Positions 15,619-24,287 of a stretch of 31,608 nt of DNA are shown here, one piece after another. The notes beneath the pieces are model-generated. The model had not been told where the DNA came from, searched no databases, and saw only the letters and a list, made by a program, of their open reading frames with translations. The translations under genes and the position numbers were made by a program. This DNA comes from JBAXAB01 sp037142735 (GTDB taxonomy: Bacteria > Patescibacteriota > Minisyncoccia > Phycocordibacterales > CAIZLB01): positions 1 through 31,608 of the forward strand of contig JBAXAB010000009.1 of the NCBI GenBank assembly GCA_037142735.1, read 5' to 3'. Numbering within the stretch: the first letter of the stretch is position 1; every line of letters starts with the position of its first letter.

Positions 15619-17436
15619 CTAACTACTTCTTTTCGCTTTCTCAATCAAATCCACCGCTTCATGGAAATTTCCTGCCTTCACTACATGGTGACCATTCACA
15701 AACATAATCTCATCTGCCTCTTTAATGGTATTTAATCGGTGAGCGATGATAATTTTTGTTGTATCAGCAGGCAACTTGTTCAAACTTTCATTTAAAAAGT
15801 TCTCGGTAATGGTATCAATATTTGCGGTCGCTTCATCCAGAATTAAAAGTTCTGGCTGACGTAGCACGGCTCGCATAAATGAGATCAATTGTTTTTGACC
15901 AAGACTCAGTCCCGAGCCAGAGCTTTGCGAAACTGCAGTCGAAAGACCTTTTTCAAAACGCTTTAACACATCGACAAATCCCCTCTCAACCAAGACCTTT
16001 TCCATGTCAGCATCCGAGTAATTTGCAAATTCCTCATTTCCATATTTAATATTTTCTGCCACAGTGCCGGTAAACAAAATAGGGTCTTGCAAAATAACAC
16101 TGATTTTATTTGCTAAGACATTGTGAGTAAACGTTCGAATATCTTTTCCTTCAAGAAAAATTTCTCCTTCGGTTGGATCGTAAAGTCTGGCAATTAAACT
16201 AGCTAAGGTTGATTTTCCACCACCTGTTGGACCAACCAATGCGTATGTTTTTCCCTTATCAAACACGAGATTAATTTTTTCTAGAACAAGTCCACTTTCT
16301 TCGTATTTAAATGAAACATTTCGAATTTCAAGAAGATGCCCTGACAATTCAGATGATTTTGCTTGTGCATGATGATATAACACTCTGAGATTTGAAGTGA
16401 GTGCCAACACTTCACTAATACGAGACCACGAGGCCAAAGCTTGCTGAACGTTCGCAAACAGAGTGGCTAGAGTTCTCAGTGGATCGTAAAATCTCTGGGT
16501 ATAAATAATAAAACCGATGAGCACGCCAAGGGTCACTTGATTACTTCCAACCAAACTAAGTCCATACCAAATGACAGTTAACATGGCGATTCCGCTGGCC
16601 AAGTCGTATATCGGTTCGAACAATTTGTTAAGTGAATTCGATCTAACGCCCGCTTTAAAAGTAGCCTCTGTTGCCTCTTTAACCTGCTTTTTAAAATAAG
16701 ATCTCTTATTAAACGCAATAACCACTCTGAAGTTAAAAATATTTTCCTGTAAGGAAGCGGACAAAGCACCGATTGCTTGTAGCGATTTTTTACTAAGACG
16801 CTCTAAGGTTGGTGCCAGCACTGTCGTAATAATGACAAGAAGGAGGACCGACGACAACATCACCAAAGCCAATTTGGTATTTATACAAAGCAAAAACACA
16901 CCAATACCCAAAGTCACCATACCGCCCGACATCAAACGTGATATGGTTTGTGATAAAAAGTTATTCAACTTTTCAGTATCGTTGTTGATACGTGACATCA
17001 AATCCCCGGCTTTATTTTGTGTAAAAAATGCAATTGGTAAATTTTGCAGTTTTAAAAACAAAGCCTGGCGCAATCTAAAAAGAGTTCTCTGCGACACCGC
17101 TCCTAAATTCTTTTCTTGAAAATACCCGATCACACTGGTACACATATAAAATACAATAAGATACGAAATGATTCGGCCCAAACCTTCAATCTTTCCACTC
17201 GCAATATAGATATCAATAATCTTGGCGATGATATACGGAGTGACAATACCAGCACCCGCGCTTAACACAATGAGGGTAAATGACACAATCATTCGGCCCC
17301 TGTCTTCCTTGATATATGTATAAAATTCTTTGAAACTGGCAAATGCACTTTTCCGTTTCGGACCCGAGTCTTTTTCTTTACCGCTATTTAATTTGTAGGT
17401 TAATGTTTTTTCCATAGAATTTTTATTTAGCATCAT
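15619..17436 (-). CDS. ABC exporter, heterodimer subunit with the catalytic Walker B
   Basis: 605 residues: six transmembrane helices (about 50-320), then a nucleotide-binding domain. Walker A is GPTGGGKS (402-409), Walker B ends LLILDE (E535 catalytic) and the H-loop is AHRLNT (H566). The signature motif is LSLGQ (510-514) rather than LSGGQ. These features fit the consensus half of an asymmetric heterodimeric exporter of the TM287/288 or BmrCD kind. The substrate could be a drug, lipid or peptide. It overlaps the upstream subunit gene by 14 nt (ATGATG at the overlap); a start at 17415 (MEKTLTY) is also possible. It converges with the flavoprotein gene. Confidence 0.92.
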   Translation of the reverse strand: MMLNKNSMEKTLTYKLNSGKEKDSGPKRKSAFASFKEFYTYIKEDRGRMIVSFTLIVLSAGAGIVTPYIIAKIIDIYIASGKIEGLGRIISYLIVFYMCTSVIGYFQEKNLGAVSQRTLFRLRQALFLKLQNLPIAFFTQNKAGDLMSRINNDTEKLNNFLSQTISRLMSGGMVTLGIGVFLLCINTKLALVMLSSVLLLVIITTVLAPTLERLSKKSLQAIGALSASLQENIFNFRVVIAFNKRSYFKKQVKEATEATFKAGVRSNSLNKLFEPIYDLASGIAMLTVIWYGLSLVGSNQVTLGVLIGFIIYTQRFYDPLRTLATLFANVQQALASWSRISEVLALTSNLRVLYHHAQAKSSELSGHLLEIRNVSFKYEESGLVLEKINLVFDKGKTYALVGPTGGGKSTLASLIARLYDPTEGEIFLEGKDIRTFTHNVLANKISVILQDPILFTGTVAENIKYGNEEFANYSDADMEKVLVERGFVDVLKRFEKGLSTAVSQSSGSGLSLGQKQLISFMRAVLRQPELLILDEATANIDTITENFLNESLNKLPADTTKIIIAHRLNTIKEADEIMFVNGHHVVKAGNFHEAVDLIEKAKRSS

Positions 17437-19186
17437 CTGAAGAAACTGTGTTCGTTGTTTTCTGAGACTCTATAATTTGTTGATACTCGAATGATTTTTT
17501 TGAAAGTTCATCATGTGTCCCCTGAGCGAGCATCTCTCCTTCCATCACCACAATAATTTGATCGTAGTGCGTGATGGTCTCCACTTTTTGAGTAATAGAA
17601 ACGAGAGTCAAATCTGGATAATTTTTCTCTACATTATGAAGAATCTGCGCCTCAGTGGCACGATCCACACGTGCTGTAAAATCATCTAATAACAAGACCT
17701 TGGGACTAACAGTGAGAGCGCGGGCCAACATGACGCGTTGTTTTTGACCACCCGAGAGGCTGGTCCCGCGCTCACTTACATTAGTGTCCAACCCTTTAGC
17801 CCCCAGCTCATTCACCAAACCTCGCAGTTCTGCCGTATCAATCGCCTTGTTAATACTTTCTTCGTTATCTCCTTCAGCAGAAGCCGTCGCTGCAAAAGAA
17901 ATATTTTCTCTTAACGACACGTTGAATAGAATACTGTCCTGAAACACAAGCCCCATGTGCGAGACCAAGACATCAGGATCAAATTCAGAGATAGGCCTAC
18001 CATCAATGTAAATTTCCCCACTAGTTGGACGAACTAATCCAGCAATCAAGTAAAAAATCTGCGTCTTCCCTGCACCCGTTGGACCGACAATAGCGTTTTT
18101 GGTTTTGGCATGTATTTTAAATGAAATATTTTTAAGCACATTCACCTGATCCCCCTTATCATTTGTATAGACCAAACTGACATTTTTAAATTCGATATCT
18201 CCAACAATATCTCCCTTGAAAGTTCCATTACTTTTAACCACTGGAGCATTGGTCACATCTGAAATACGTTTTAGTGAAATCACTCCGCTTGAAATCTGTG
18301 TACCCACAAATGACAACACGAAGAGCGGCCAAATAAACAACAAAGAGTAGGACAAAAACGCACTCAATTGCCCTAACGTCATACTTCCACCCACTACTGC
18401 GTGTCCTCCAAACCACAAAATAATAATGATCGAGGCATTAGCCAAAAGCGTCACCACTGGTATAAGTGATGCTATACCGTTCACAATTGACAGACCAACA
18501 TTTTTCGACAAAGTATTACTGGTATTAAATTTTACCTCTTCGTCTTTTGAGGAATTCAAGACACGAACCAAAGCTGACCCAATAATACTTTCATTGATCA
18601 CTGCATTAATCTTTTCAACAGTTTCCTGACGTTTACGAAACATCCCTCCTAAGTTTCGAAAAATAACGGCAAATGCAATAATCAAAAGTGGAATAACTGA
18701 AATAGTGTACAGACCGATTTTAAAATTTAATGTGAGTAGTGAAATAATACTTCCACCCAAAGTAATAAAGGCCCCTAACATTACTACCAATCCTTGCGAC
18801 ATAACGTCCTGCACCGCACTTACGTCTGAAGTCATAACTGTCATGAGACGTCCCGGTGTCGAAGTCGATACATAATCATATGTTTGATCACCTATCTTTT
18901 CTACCAGTTCCAATCGTAAATCCTTTCCAACTTTTTCTGAAAAATAAGTTGAAATACAAATCTGGATGATAGCTATCACGAAAGTACTAATCACTAAAAT
19001 CATAAGACCTTTGATTCCAGAATTCGCCATCACAACATTAACCACTCCTGACTTACTGACTGAACTATCGATAATAGAACCCGAGTATCGCGGAACATAT
19101 ACAGCCAAACCATTCGCAGCAATACCAAAAACAGAGACCGCTATTACCCACCATTTATATTTTTTAAGAATGCTGAAAAAACTCAT
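17423..19186 (-). CDS. ABC exporter, heterodimer subunit with degenerate ATPase residues
   Basis: 587 residues: six transmembrane helices (about 10-310), then a nucleotide-binding domain with Walker A GPTGAGKT (368-375) and intact signature LSGGQ (477-481). The catalytic glutamate after Walker B is Asp (LLLDD, 501-502), and the H-loop histidine is Gln (ITQK, Q533). Both changes are typical of the non-hydrolysing site of heterodimeric exporters. It should pair with the product of the overlapping downstream gene. The extended -10 TGTTATAAT at 19195-19203 lies 8 nt before the ATG. Confidence 0.92.
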   Translation of the reverse strand: MSFFSILKKYKWWVIAVSVFGIAANGLAVYVPRYSGSIIDSSVSKSGVVNVVMANSGIKGLMILVISTFVIAIIQICISTYFSEKVGKDLRLELVEKIGDQTYDYVSTSTPGRLMTVMTSDVSAVQDVMSQGLVVMLGAFITLGGSIISLLTLNFKIGLYTISVIPLLIIAFAVIFRNLGGMFRKRQETVEKINAVINESIIGSALVRVLNSSKDEEVKFNTSNTLSKNVGLSIVNGIASLIPVVTLLANASIIIILWFGGHAVVGGSMTLGQLSAFLSYSLLFIWPLFVLSFVGTQISSGVISLKRISDVTNAPVVKSNGTFKGDIVGDIEFKNVSLVYTNDKGDQVNVLKNISFKIHAKTKNAIVGPTGAGKTQIFYLIAGLVRPTSGEIYIDGRPISEFDPDVLVSHMGLVFQDSILFNVSLRENISFAATASAEGDNEESINKAIDTAELRGLVNELGAKGLDTNVSERGTSLSGGQKQRVMLARALTVSPKVLLLDDFTARVDRATEAQILHNVEKNYPDLTLVSITQKVETITHYDQIIVVMEGEMLAQGTHDELSKKSFEYQQIIESQKTTNTVSSDDAK

Positions 19187-19194
19187 AGATAAAG

Positions 19195-19203
19195 ATTATA
19201 ACA
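19195..19203 (-). promoter_or_regulatory. extended -10, leaderless, for the ABC exporter operon
   Basis: TGT TATAAT on the minus strand, 8 nt before the ATG at 19186. A GCTAGgCTAGC inverted repeat lies immediately upstream (about 19204-19214) and could be an operator. Confidence 0.6.
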
Positions 19204-19232
19204 TGCTAGCCTAGCGATTTTTAATTGATTAC

Positions 19233-20480
19233 TTATCTTCGCAATTCTCGTCTTCGCTGTTTAGCCATGAATATGTATGCAGCAAATAAACTCCAAATAA
19301 TTAATCCAACCGAGAACAGAATAGTTTTTAAACTAGCGAATGAAATACCCGTTGCAGGAACTTGATTGAGGTAAACCTGTGAACGTGAGCCCCTAGTTGA
19401 AGAGACTGAGGAATAGTAAGGGGTGTCAGTTGAAGCACCTAGCACATACCCAGGTTGATGATTGTAATATGTATTATAGTTTCCATTATTGTATCCGTTA
19501 CTGTAGTAGGTGTTATTGTATGCGTATCCGTTGTTATACCCATTGTTGTAGTTAGTATTATTGTATCCGTTGTAACCATTATTATAATTATAGTAACTAT
19601 TACCCACAACTACATACAAAGATGCACAACCTCCTGTTGTTGTAGAACAAATATTTAAAGTTCCAGATCCAGGTGCACTACCGTACACATTTACTACACT
19701 ACCTGATATTAAAGCCGAAATCGCAGTTGGATTAGAATTACTAGAAATGTTGTAAGAGCCGGAACCAGAAATGCTGACAGCCTGCCCTTGGCCAATATTT
19801 AAATTAATTGTACTTGGCGAGACATACGTCGGCTGGTTGTTATTAGCATTTGATTGAACATACACATACAATGTGGCACATCCACTGTTGTTGTAACTAC
19901 ACACGGTGATTGTGGTATTTCCGTACGCACTGTATGCGTACAAATTAACACTTGAACCACTAACACTCGCTGAAGCAATTCCTGAGTTTGAATTATTTGA
20001 AACATAATATGAACCGTTACCACCATAGATACTGACACTTGCTGACTGATTGAAAGACATATTCAAACTTGTCTGGCTCAAGGTGATATTTCCATAATTG
20101 TTCCCATTGTTATTATTGTAAGGCCACAAAACTGATGATGAAGATTGTCCATTTACCATTACATACACGTAACTATTTTGCGGGATAGAATATGAACTCT
20201 GATTTAATGTTGTTGAAAAATATCCTGAAGAGTTTGTTGTTCCTAGTGTGGCCGCGTAAACTCCTGAACCTGATGACTGTCCATAATATAAAGTAATTGC
20301 TGAATTTGGATCAGCATTAGTAACATTCACCTGCAGGAGGTTGTTTCCAGAGTTAGAAATACTTAAATATGGAGTTGAAGCCAAAGCAGTCCCGCTGAAT
20401 CCGAAAGTGAAAATAAGGGCCGCTGACAGTGCTAAAAAGCCTGAAAATAAGCCGTTTTTGCTTTTTTGTAGAGTTTTCAT
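19233..20480 (-). CDS. secreted surface protein with two Ig-like repeats and a VPATG sorting-like tail
   Basis: 415 residues. A signal peptide (about 1-34, ending TALA) leads to a beta-rich domain. Two similar repeats of about 75 residues follow (about 132-210 and 216-291), each with a cysteine pair spaced by about eight residues, the second Cys followed by ASLYV or ATLYV; they resemble bacterial Ig-like domains. Next comes a very Asn/Tyr/Gly-rich segment. The C-terminus has VPATG (374-378), a hydrophobic helix, and a KQRRRELRR tail: the layout of a sortase signal, with V for L in LPxTG. It is likely surface-exposed. It has a consensus promoter. No sortase gene lies in the window. Confidence 0.82.
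   Translation of the reverse strand: MKTLQKSKNGLFSGFLALSAALIFTFGFSGTALASTPYLSISNSGNNLLQVNVTNADPNSAITLYYGQSSGSGVYAATLGTTNSSGYFSTTLNQSSYSIPQNSYVYVMVNGQSSSSVLWPYNNNNGNNYGNITLSQTSLNMSFNQSASVSIYGGNGSYYVSNNSNSGIASASVSGSSVNLYAYSAYGNTTITVCSYNNSGCATLYVYVQSNANNNQPTYVSPSTINLNIGQGQAVSISGSGSYNISSNSNPTAISALISGSVVNVYGSAPGSGTLNICSTTTGGCASLYVVVGNSYYNYNNGYNGYNNTNYNNGYNNGYAYNNTYYSNGYNNGNYNTYYNHQPGYVLGASTDTPYYSSVSSTRGSRSQVYLNQVPATGISFASLKTILFSVGLIIWSLFAAYIFMAKQRRRELRR
19454..19595 (-). repeat. degenerate Asn/Tyr/Gly codon repeats
   Basis: This encodes NNGY / YNN-type units in the surface protein (about residues 296-343). On the plus strand it appears as imperfect repeats of GTATCCGTT, GTTATT and ATTATAG type strings. 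Such a tract is prone to slippage and length variation. Confidence 0.6.
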
Positions 20481-20486
20481 ACTGTG

Positions 20487-20515
20487 AAAATATTACTTTT
20501 TCCTATACTTGTCAA
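20487..20515 (-). promoter_or_regulatory. promoter of the VPATG surface protein gene, leaderless
   Basis: -35 TTGACA (20510-20515), 17-nt spacer, -10 TATTTT (20487-20492), 6 nt to the ATG. Confidence 0.75.
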
Positions 20516-20558
20516 GTCGAAAAGAGTGTTGTAGTAAAGTAAAAAACATAAGGAAAAC

Positions 20559-20617
20559 CGCGACGCCAGAATGAATCTGACGCCGCGGCTTGAGTGACCT
20601 CGCCAGGGTGGCGAGGA
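20559..20617 (-). terminator. tandem GC-rich terminator hairpins of GC-rich unit 2
   Basis: Read on the minus strand, the first hairpin has 7-bp arms (20611-20617 with 20599-20605). The second has 13-bp arms with two wobbles (20577-20589 with 20559-20571) and is followed by TTTT and, a little later, TTTTTT. Confidence 0.8.
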
Positions 20618-20645
20618 TCACGTGTACTTTTCCTGTGGCTGTCGG

Positions 20646-21746
20646 TTAGCCCTTGCCCCCACCGCTATTGTCCCATGGGGACTGAGGCGGGACGTCTTCT
20701 CCGAACAGAGTCGGATAATCGAACGTGACGTCCCAGTCTCCTGCTTCGTCGGGCAAAATACTGACCGTGCCGTCCGTCACAGGTGTCCCCTTCACAATCT
20801 GGCCATGGGGCCCGGTCGCGGTGATAACAGGCTTCTCGACCTTACCGGCATAACTTGCGGTCGCGCCGATAATGTCGATGACCCGCACTGCCTTGAGTTT
20901 GACGCGGACCACAGGAGCGTCCGATGAGGAACGCGAACCGGCGACAACGAAGGGCACGTACAGCCAATTTGGTTGGGTAGCCGTCGGAAGCGGAAGACTC
21001 GCGTCGTCCGTTTCCTGGTAGTTCGTCAAACCCATCTTGCCGCTTGTTGTCACCAATTGGGACAGAACTTCTGCGCCGGTTTGGATGTCAACGACCTGTG
21101 AGGTACCGTCCTTTTTGAAGAGGACCAACTGACCCGCCTTGCCGGCGTATTCAGATGGGAACAACATGTAGCCGTCTTGGACTGTCACATTGTCTTGCCA
21201 CTGCACGTACCCGCCGTTGCTGTCTCGGTAGTAGAGCGACACCCATTGAACGTCGCTTGAGACCGGGATCGGGACTTTGTAATTCAGGTACATAGGAATG
21301 TCGGGTGTCGGGACAGCGAGCTTACCGCTCGAGTCCTTCACCACTTGCCCCCATCCGCCTCCCGAAAACAGCTGGTACTGATACGTGTACTGATACTGGC
21401 TGTTGGTCATCGGCATGGTCAGCCCGGCGTTGATCCAGACCTGGTCCTTGCTCGGGTCGAGCAGAGAAAAGGTGAATTTGTACGCGGACAGACTTGCCAT
21501 GATGGCGTTCGGTGTGTTTCCTGCAACCACCGTGTTGATGCCGTTGGGTGCGAGCGGCTTGATGCCATTTGCACCGACGTCGGCATGTCCTTGAGTGACC
21601 ATGCGGAGTGCATGGGCTCTCAGATCCGACGGAGACTTTGTCGCGGAGAAGACCTCGGCGCCAAGCATCTGAGTCGGTTGGTCGGCATGCGTTGCCGGAA
21701 TGACGGCGCTCATGAAGAGCGCGAGGAGTGCGTGGAGTTTTTTCAT
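20646..21746 (-). CDS. secreted protein of unknown function, GC-rich unit 2
   Basis: 366 residues, not recognised. A clear signal peptide (about 1-21, cleavage after THA) is followed by a mostly beta-rich extracytoplasmic protein containing aromatic QYQYTYQYQLF and, late on, PVITATGPHGQIVKG..DEAGDWDVTFDYP, which looks like an Ig-like strand pattern. It has no transmembrane anchor and ends in a Gly-rich tail. G+C is far higher than in the flanks (one 60-base line at 21301 counts 39/60). It lies 33 nt after the small lipoprotein gene on the same strand, so the two are probably co-transcribed. The composition suggests recent transfer or a separate selective regime. Confidence 0.7.
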   Translation of the reverse strand: MKKLHALLALFMSAVIPATHADQPTQMLGAEVFSATKSPSDLRAHALRMVTQGHADVGANGIKPLAPNGINTVVAGNTPNAIMASLSAYKFTFSLLDPSKDQVWINAGLTMPMTNSQYQYTYQYQLFSGGGWGQVVKDSSGKLAVPTPDIPMYLNYKVPIPVSSDVQWVSLYYRDSNGGYVQWQDNVTVQDGYMLFPSEYAGKAGQLVLFKKDGTSQVVDIQTGAEVLSQLVTTSGKMGLTNYQETDDASLPLPTATQPNWLYVPFVVAGSRSSSDAPVVRVKLKAVRVIDIIGATASYAGKVEKPVITATGPHGQIVKGTPVTDGTVSILPDEAGDWDVTFDYPTLFGEDVPPQSPWDNSGGGKG

Positions 21747-21779
21747 TTTAGTGTTGCTGTGTGTTTGCTGCGTTGGGTT

Positions 21780-22022
21780 TCACTTTCTCTGCTCTGCGTG
21801 CTGCGCGACGGAGAAATGGACGGACATCGTAATTTGGTTTGACGCCGTTTCCTCCGTCCCCGTGTTCTGGGTTGGGGTTGATTTTTGGGTAGTTTCTTCG
21901 ACAGCGACAATCTCTTGCGAGACGGGCGCCGGTGAGGGTGAAGAGAAGAAGCACGAGGCTCCCCCAATCACGAGGGCGGCGGCAAGCACGTATGCAAGCC
22001 GCCACAGGTTTTTTGTTGTCAT
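21780..22022 (-). CDS. small lipoprotein of GC-rich unit 2
   Basis: 80 residues. The N-terminus is a lipoprotein signal: basic MTTKNLWR, a hydrophobic stretch, and lipobox VIGGASC with Cys24. The mature part is a short Thr/Glu/Pro-rich linker with no recognisable fold. Two other frames are also open here, but only this one has an export signal. It precedes the secreted protein gene. The pair may act together at the cell surface; this is inference from order alone. Confidence 0.6.
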   Translation of the reverse strand: MTTKNLWRLAYVLAAALVIGGASCFFSSPSPAPVSQEIVAVEETTQKSTPTQNTGTEETASNQITMSVHFSVAQHAEQRK

Positions 22023-22054
22023 AGGACGTGTGGGTGTTTTCTTTGTTTTGAATC

Positions 22055-22079
22055 AAAAAAGCGGGCATTTACTGCCCAC
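22055..22079 (-). terminator. terminator or attenuator between dipZ and GC-rich unit 2
   Basis: A 7-bp stem (22073-22079 with 22061-22067, one wobble) and 5-nt loop, followed by TTTTTT on the minus strand. It lies downstream of the promoter at 22093-22121, so it could end dipZ transcripts and also attenuate the unit 2 transcript. Confidence 0.7.
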
Positions 22080-22092
22080 CCTTTCATTTCTT

Positions 22093-22121
22093 ATATTAAC
22101 ATATATATCTATAAAAAGCAA
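22093..22121 (-). promoter_or_regulatory. promoter of GC-rich unit 2
   Basis: -35 TTGCTT (22116-22121), 17-nt spacer, extended -10 TGT TAATAT (22093-22098). The first ATG is about 70 nt downstream, beyond a terminator-like hairpin. Confidence 0.65.
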
Positions 22122-22156
22122 GGGGTACCCATAAATACCCTTTGTTTTAGGCTCTT

Positions 22157-23974
22157 TTATCCAAAAGTAAACGTAAAAGCCTTCAACCCTGCCCTGTCTG
22201 TTTCAATTTGAATCAAGTGTTCTCCGTATTGGGTCCCCTCTACTAATGTGTAAAGAGTATTCCCAGACACAACGATGTCTTTGTTCTTCACACCATCTAT
22301 ATATATGTGCAAAGTGATTGGTGTATCTGAACTGGCAACCATGTAGACATTTTTTGCACTATAGTCAAAAATAATTTTTGAAGGACCCTGCCCTTCCGCA
22401 TACTCTTTCTGAAAGTTCCAAGTTCCACCCAAATAAAGTTGGTTTTTAAATATCACCGAATTGCTTTGTGTTGATGTATCTGGTGCATACAATTCTTGAA
22501 CTCCATCCACGCCTTGTGTTCCGTTGGCTAAAAACTGGTTACGGCCAGAACCAAAATAAACTTCTGGACTGCCAACTTTTATCGAATTGGGATTGACCGC
22601 ATTTTCCGGTGCCACAATTCCTTTTGAAATATTCATGTCATCCCCCTTTGCAGCGTGTAAATTTTGTAACGCATTCTGAATTACCAATTCGGTCGCATCA
22701 TATTCCCCTTCACCAACATGATCATAAATAATTTCTCCATTTTCATCGATCAAATATTTTCGTGGCCATGAATTGTTATTGAAAGCTCCCCACGTTCCAT
22801 AATCATTATCCATCACCACTGGATATTTCACTCCAAGTTTTTTGACTGCATTTTCTACATTTGATTGCACTTTTTCAAAAGCAAATTCTGGTGTGTGGAT
22901 TCCAATAATCTCTAAACCTTGATCCTTGTATTTGTCATACCAGGCATTTACATACGGCAAGCTACGCTGACAGTTAATACAACTGTATGTCCAGAAATCA
23001 ATCAGAACAATTTTTTTGCCTCTAAATTGTGAAATGGTAATCGTCTGTCCGTTTGTATTAACGTATCCACTTGGATTTGTAATTTCGGGAGCAGGTATTC
23101 CATGTGGCCTAGCAGGTAGATTTGCTTTTGACTGCTTTGCTGCAGGTTTAGTTGAACTCGACACATCCTGTGTAGCTACAGAAGATGTAGCTGGAAAACA
23201 ACTTGAGGCATTACATGTCTGTACCCCAACACCTGAGGTGTAGTTCAACAATTTTTGTTCTACTTTTGTAATATCAAATAGTCCTGAATTCAACAGATTC
23301 GCTTCAATTGTTTTATCAATGCCAAAAATAATTAAAATACCCAACGCAAGAAAGATTATTCCCAAAACTTTTTTGAATATTCCCTTTGGATCAGATAGGA
23401 CACCTAAGCGATTAACAATCTTTTGACCAAGAAATGCAACAACAAGGACCATTCCGGATAGTCCAACAGCATACGCTAACAAGTCTACAAACCCTGCGGC
23501 TAGTGACTGAGGCAACACTGTCGCAAGAATTACGAAATATGTCGGACTACATGTTGAAAAAACAGGACCCAGAGACGCGCCAATAATAACGTCTCCTAAG
23601 AAATTTTTCTTTTGGTAACCAGACCCCAATAGTTTATTTGAACTAATACTTAATTTTGAAATAAATGGAATTTTTTCCCACAATGTTGGAAAGATCGTCA
23701 CTAAACCAAATATAATGATTATTAAGCCTGAAATGATTGACCAGGTATTTTGCGGAATTGAAACAAAGGCGGTACTCACTTTCAGGATAAAAGTAAAAAG
23801 AATAATCGATATCCCCAAAGAGACCGCAATAGTTACCGCCTTCTTTTTATTCGTGGACGCAGATTCACCTCCTCCGGCGAGTGAACTTCCCACCATAAGT
23901 GGCAACAGTGGCAAGGTACATGGTGCCAAAATTGTAAGAACCCCAGCGATAAAGGAGATGATGAAGAGGATCAT
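22157..23974 (-). CDS. dipZ: DipZ-like protein: CcdA/DsbD membrane domain fused to a thioredoxin-like domain
   Basis: 605 residues in three parts. The first 225 or so form a CcdA/DsbD-type membrane domain with redox cysteines in APCTLPLLP (C19) and STCSPTYF (C142). A thioredoxin/TlpA-like domain (about 300-430) carries the active site FWTYSCINCQRSLP (C332, C335). The C-terminal beta domain (about 460-605), with VYFGSGRNQF and LYLGGTW, matches the DipZ C-terminal domain (PF17991). Electrons pass from cytoplasmic thioredoxin through the membrane domain to the outer Trx domain. Two extra cysteines (about 254, 259) lie in the linker. A thioredoxin reductase gene is also in this window. Confidence 0.93.
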   Translation of the reverse strand: MILFIISFIAGVLTILAPCTLPLLPLMVGSSLAGGGESASTNKKKAVTIAVSLGISIILFTFILKVSTAFVSIPQNTWSIISGLIIIIFGLVTIFPTLWEKIPFISKLSISSNKLLGSGYQKKNFLGDVIIGASLGPVFSTCSPTYFVILATVLPQSLAAGFVDLLAYAVGLSGMVLVVAFLGQKIVNRLGVLSDPKGIFKKVLGIIFLALGILIIFGIDKTIEANLLNSGLFDITKVEQKLLNYTSGVGVQTCNASSCFPATSSVATQDVSSSTKPAAKQSKANLPARPHGIPAPEITNPSGYVNTNGQTITISQFRGKKIVLIDFWTYSCINCQRSLPYVNAWYDKYKDQGLEIIGIHTPEFAFEKVQSNVENAVKKLGVKYPVVMDNDYGTWGAFNNNSWPRKYLIDENGEIIYDHVGEGEYDATELVIQNALQNLHAAKGDDMNISKGIVAPENAVNPNSIKVGSPEVYFGSGRNQFLANGTQGVDGVQELYAPDTSTQSNSVIFKNQLYLGGTWNFQKEYAEGQGPSKIIFDYSAKNVYMVASSDTPITLHIYIDGVKNKDIVVSGNTLYTLVEGTQYGEHLIQIETDRAGLKAFTFTFG

Positions 23975-23981
23975 GGCTGAT

Positions 23982-23990
23982 ATTATATCA
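23982..23990 (-). promoter_or_regulatory. extended -10 of dipZ, leaderless
   Basis: TGA TATAAT on the minus strand, 7 nt before the ATG. The box sits in an inverted repeat CTGATAT A ATATCAG, a possible operator. Confidence 0.6.
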
Positions 23991-24001
23991 GATATTACTA
24001 C

Positions 24002-24030
24002 TTGATAAACGAACTCTCCTATGCTACATT
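24002..24030 (+). promoter_or_regulatory. rpsU promoter, leaderless
   Basis: -35 TTGATA (24002-24007), 17-nt spacer, extended -10 TGC TACATT (24025-24030), 9 nt to the ATG at 24040. It is divergent from the dipZ promoter. Confidence 0.7.
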
Positions 24031-24039
24031 TGTAACCCT

Positions 24040-24282
24040 ATGGCAATCAATGTAGCAATCGAAAAAAACCAGGCAGAAAGCCCAGCTTCGGTTCTTCGTC
24101 GTTTCAGCAAGCGTATGAACGACTCAGGTGTCCTACCTCGAGTTCGTGGAATCCGCTATGCAGAACGCACTCTTTCTCATTACAAGACAAAAATGGCTCG
24201 TCTTGAAAGACTCCGAAGAAAAGGTGAATACGAAAAACTCGCAAAGCTTGGAAAACTTCCTGTAAAGACTCGTCGCAAGTAA
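24040..24282 (+). CDS. rpsU: 30S ribosomal protein bS21
   Basis: 80 residues. The bS21 core is plain: VAIEKNQAESPASVLRRFSKRMNDSGVL, with long basic helices after it and a Lys/Arg-rich C-terminus (PVKTRRK). bS21 sits by the 16S 3' end and the anti-Shine-Dalgarno helix. This is notable here, where most mRNAs appear leaderless. ybeY starts 5 nt after its stop. Confidence 0.95.
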   Translation: MAINVAIEKNQAESPASVLRRFSKRMNDSGVLPRVRGIRYAERTLSHYKTKMARLERLRRKGEYEKLAKLGKLPVKTRRK

Positions 24283-24287
24283 TTTCA

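Noticed and set aside
20622..22134. Plus-strand and alternative-frame minus-strand ORFs across GC-rich unit 2.
   Set aside because: GC-rich DNA opens many frames. Only the minus-strand frames at 20646-21746 and 21780-22022 have signal peptides, an upstream promoter and a downstream terminator on the same strand.
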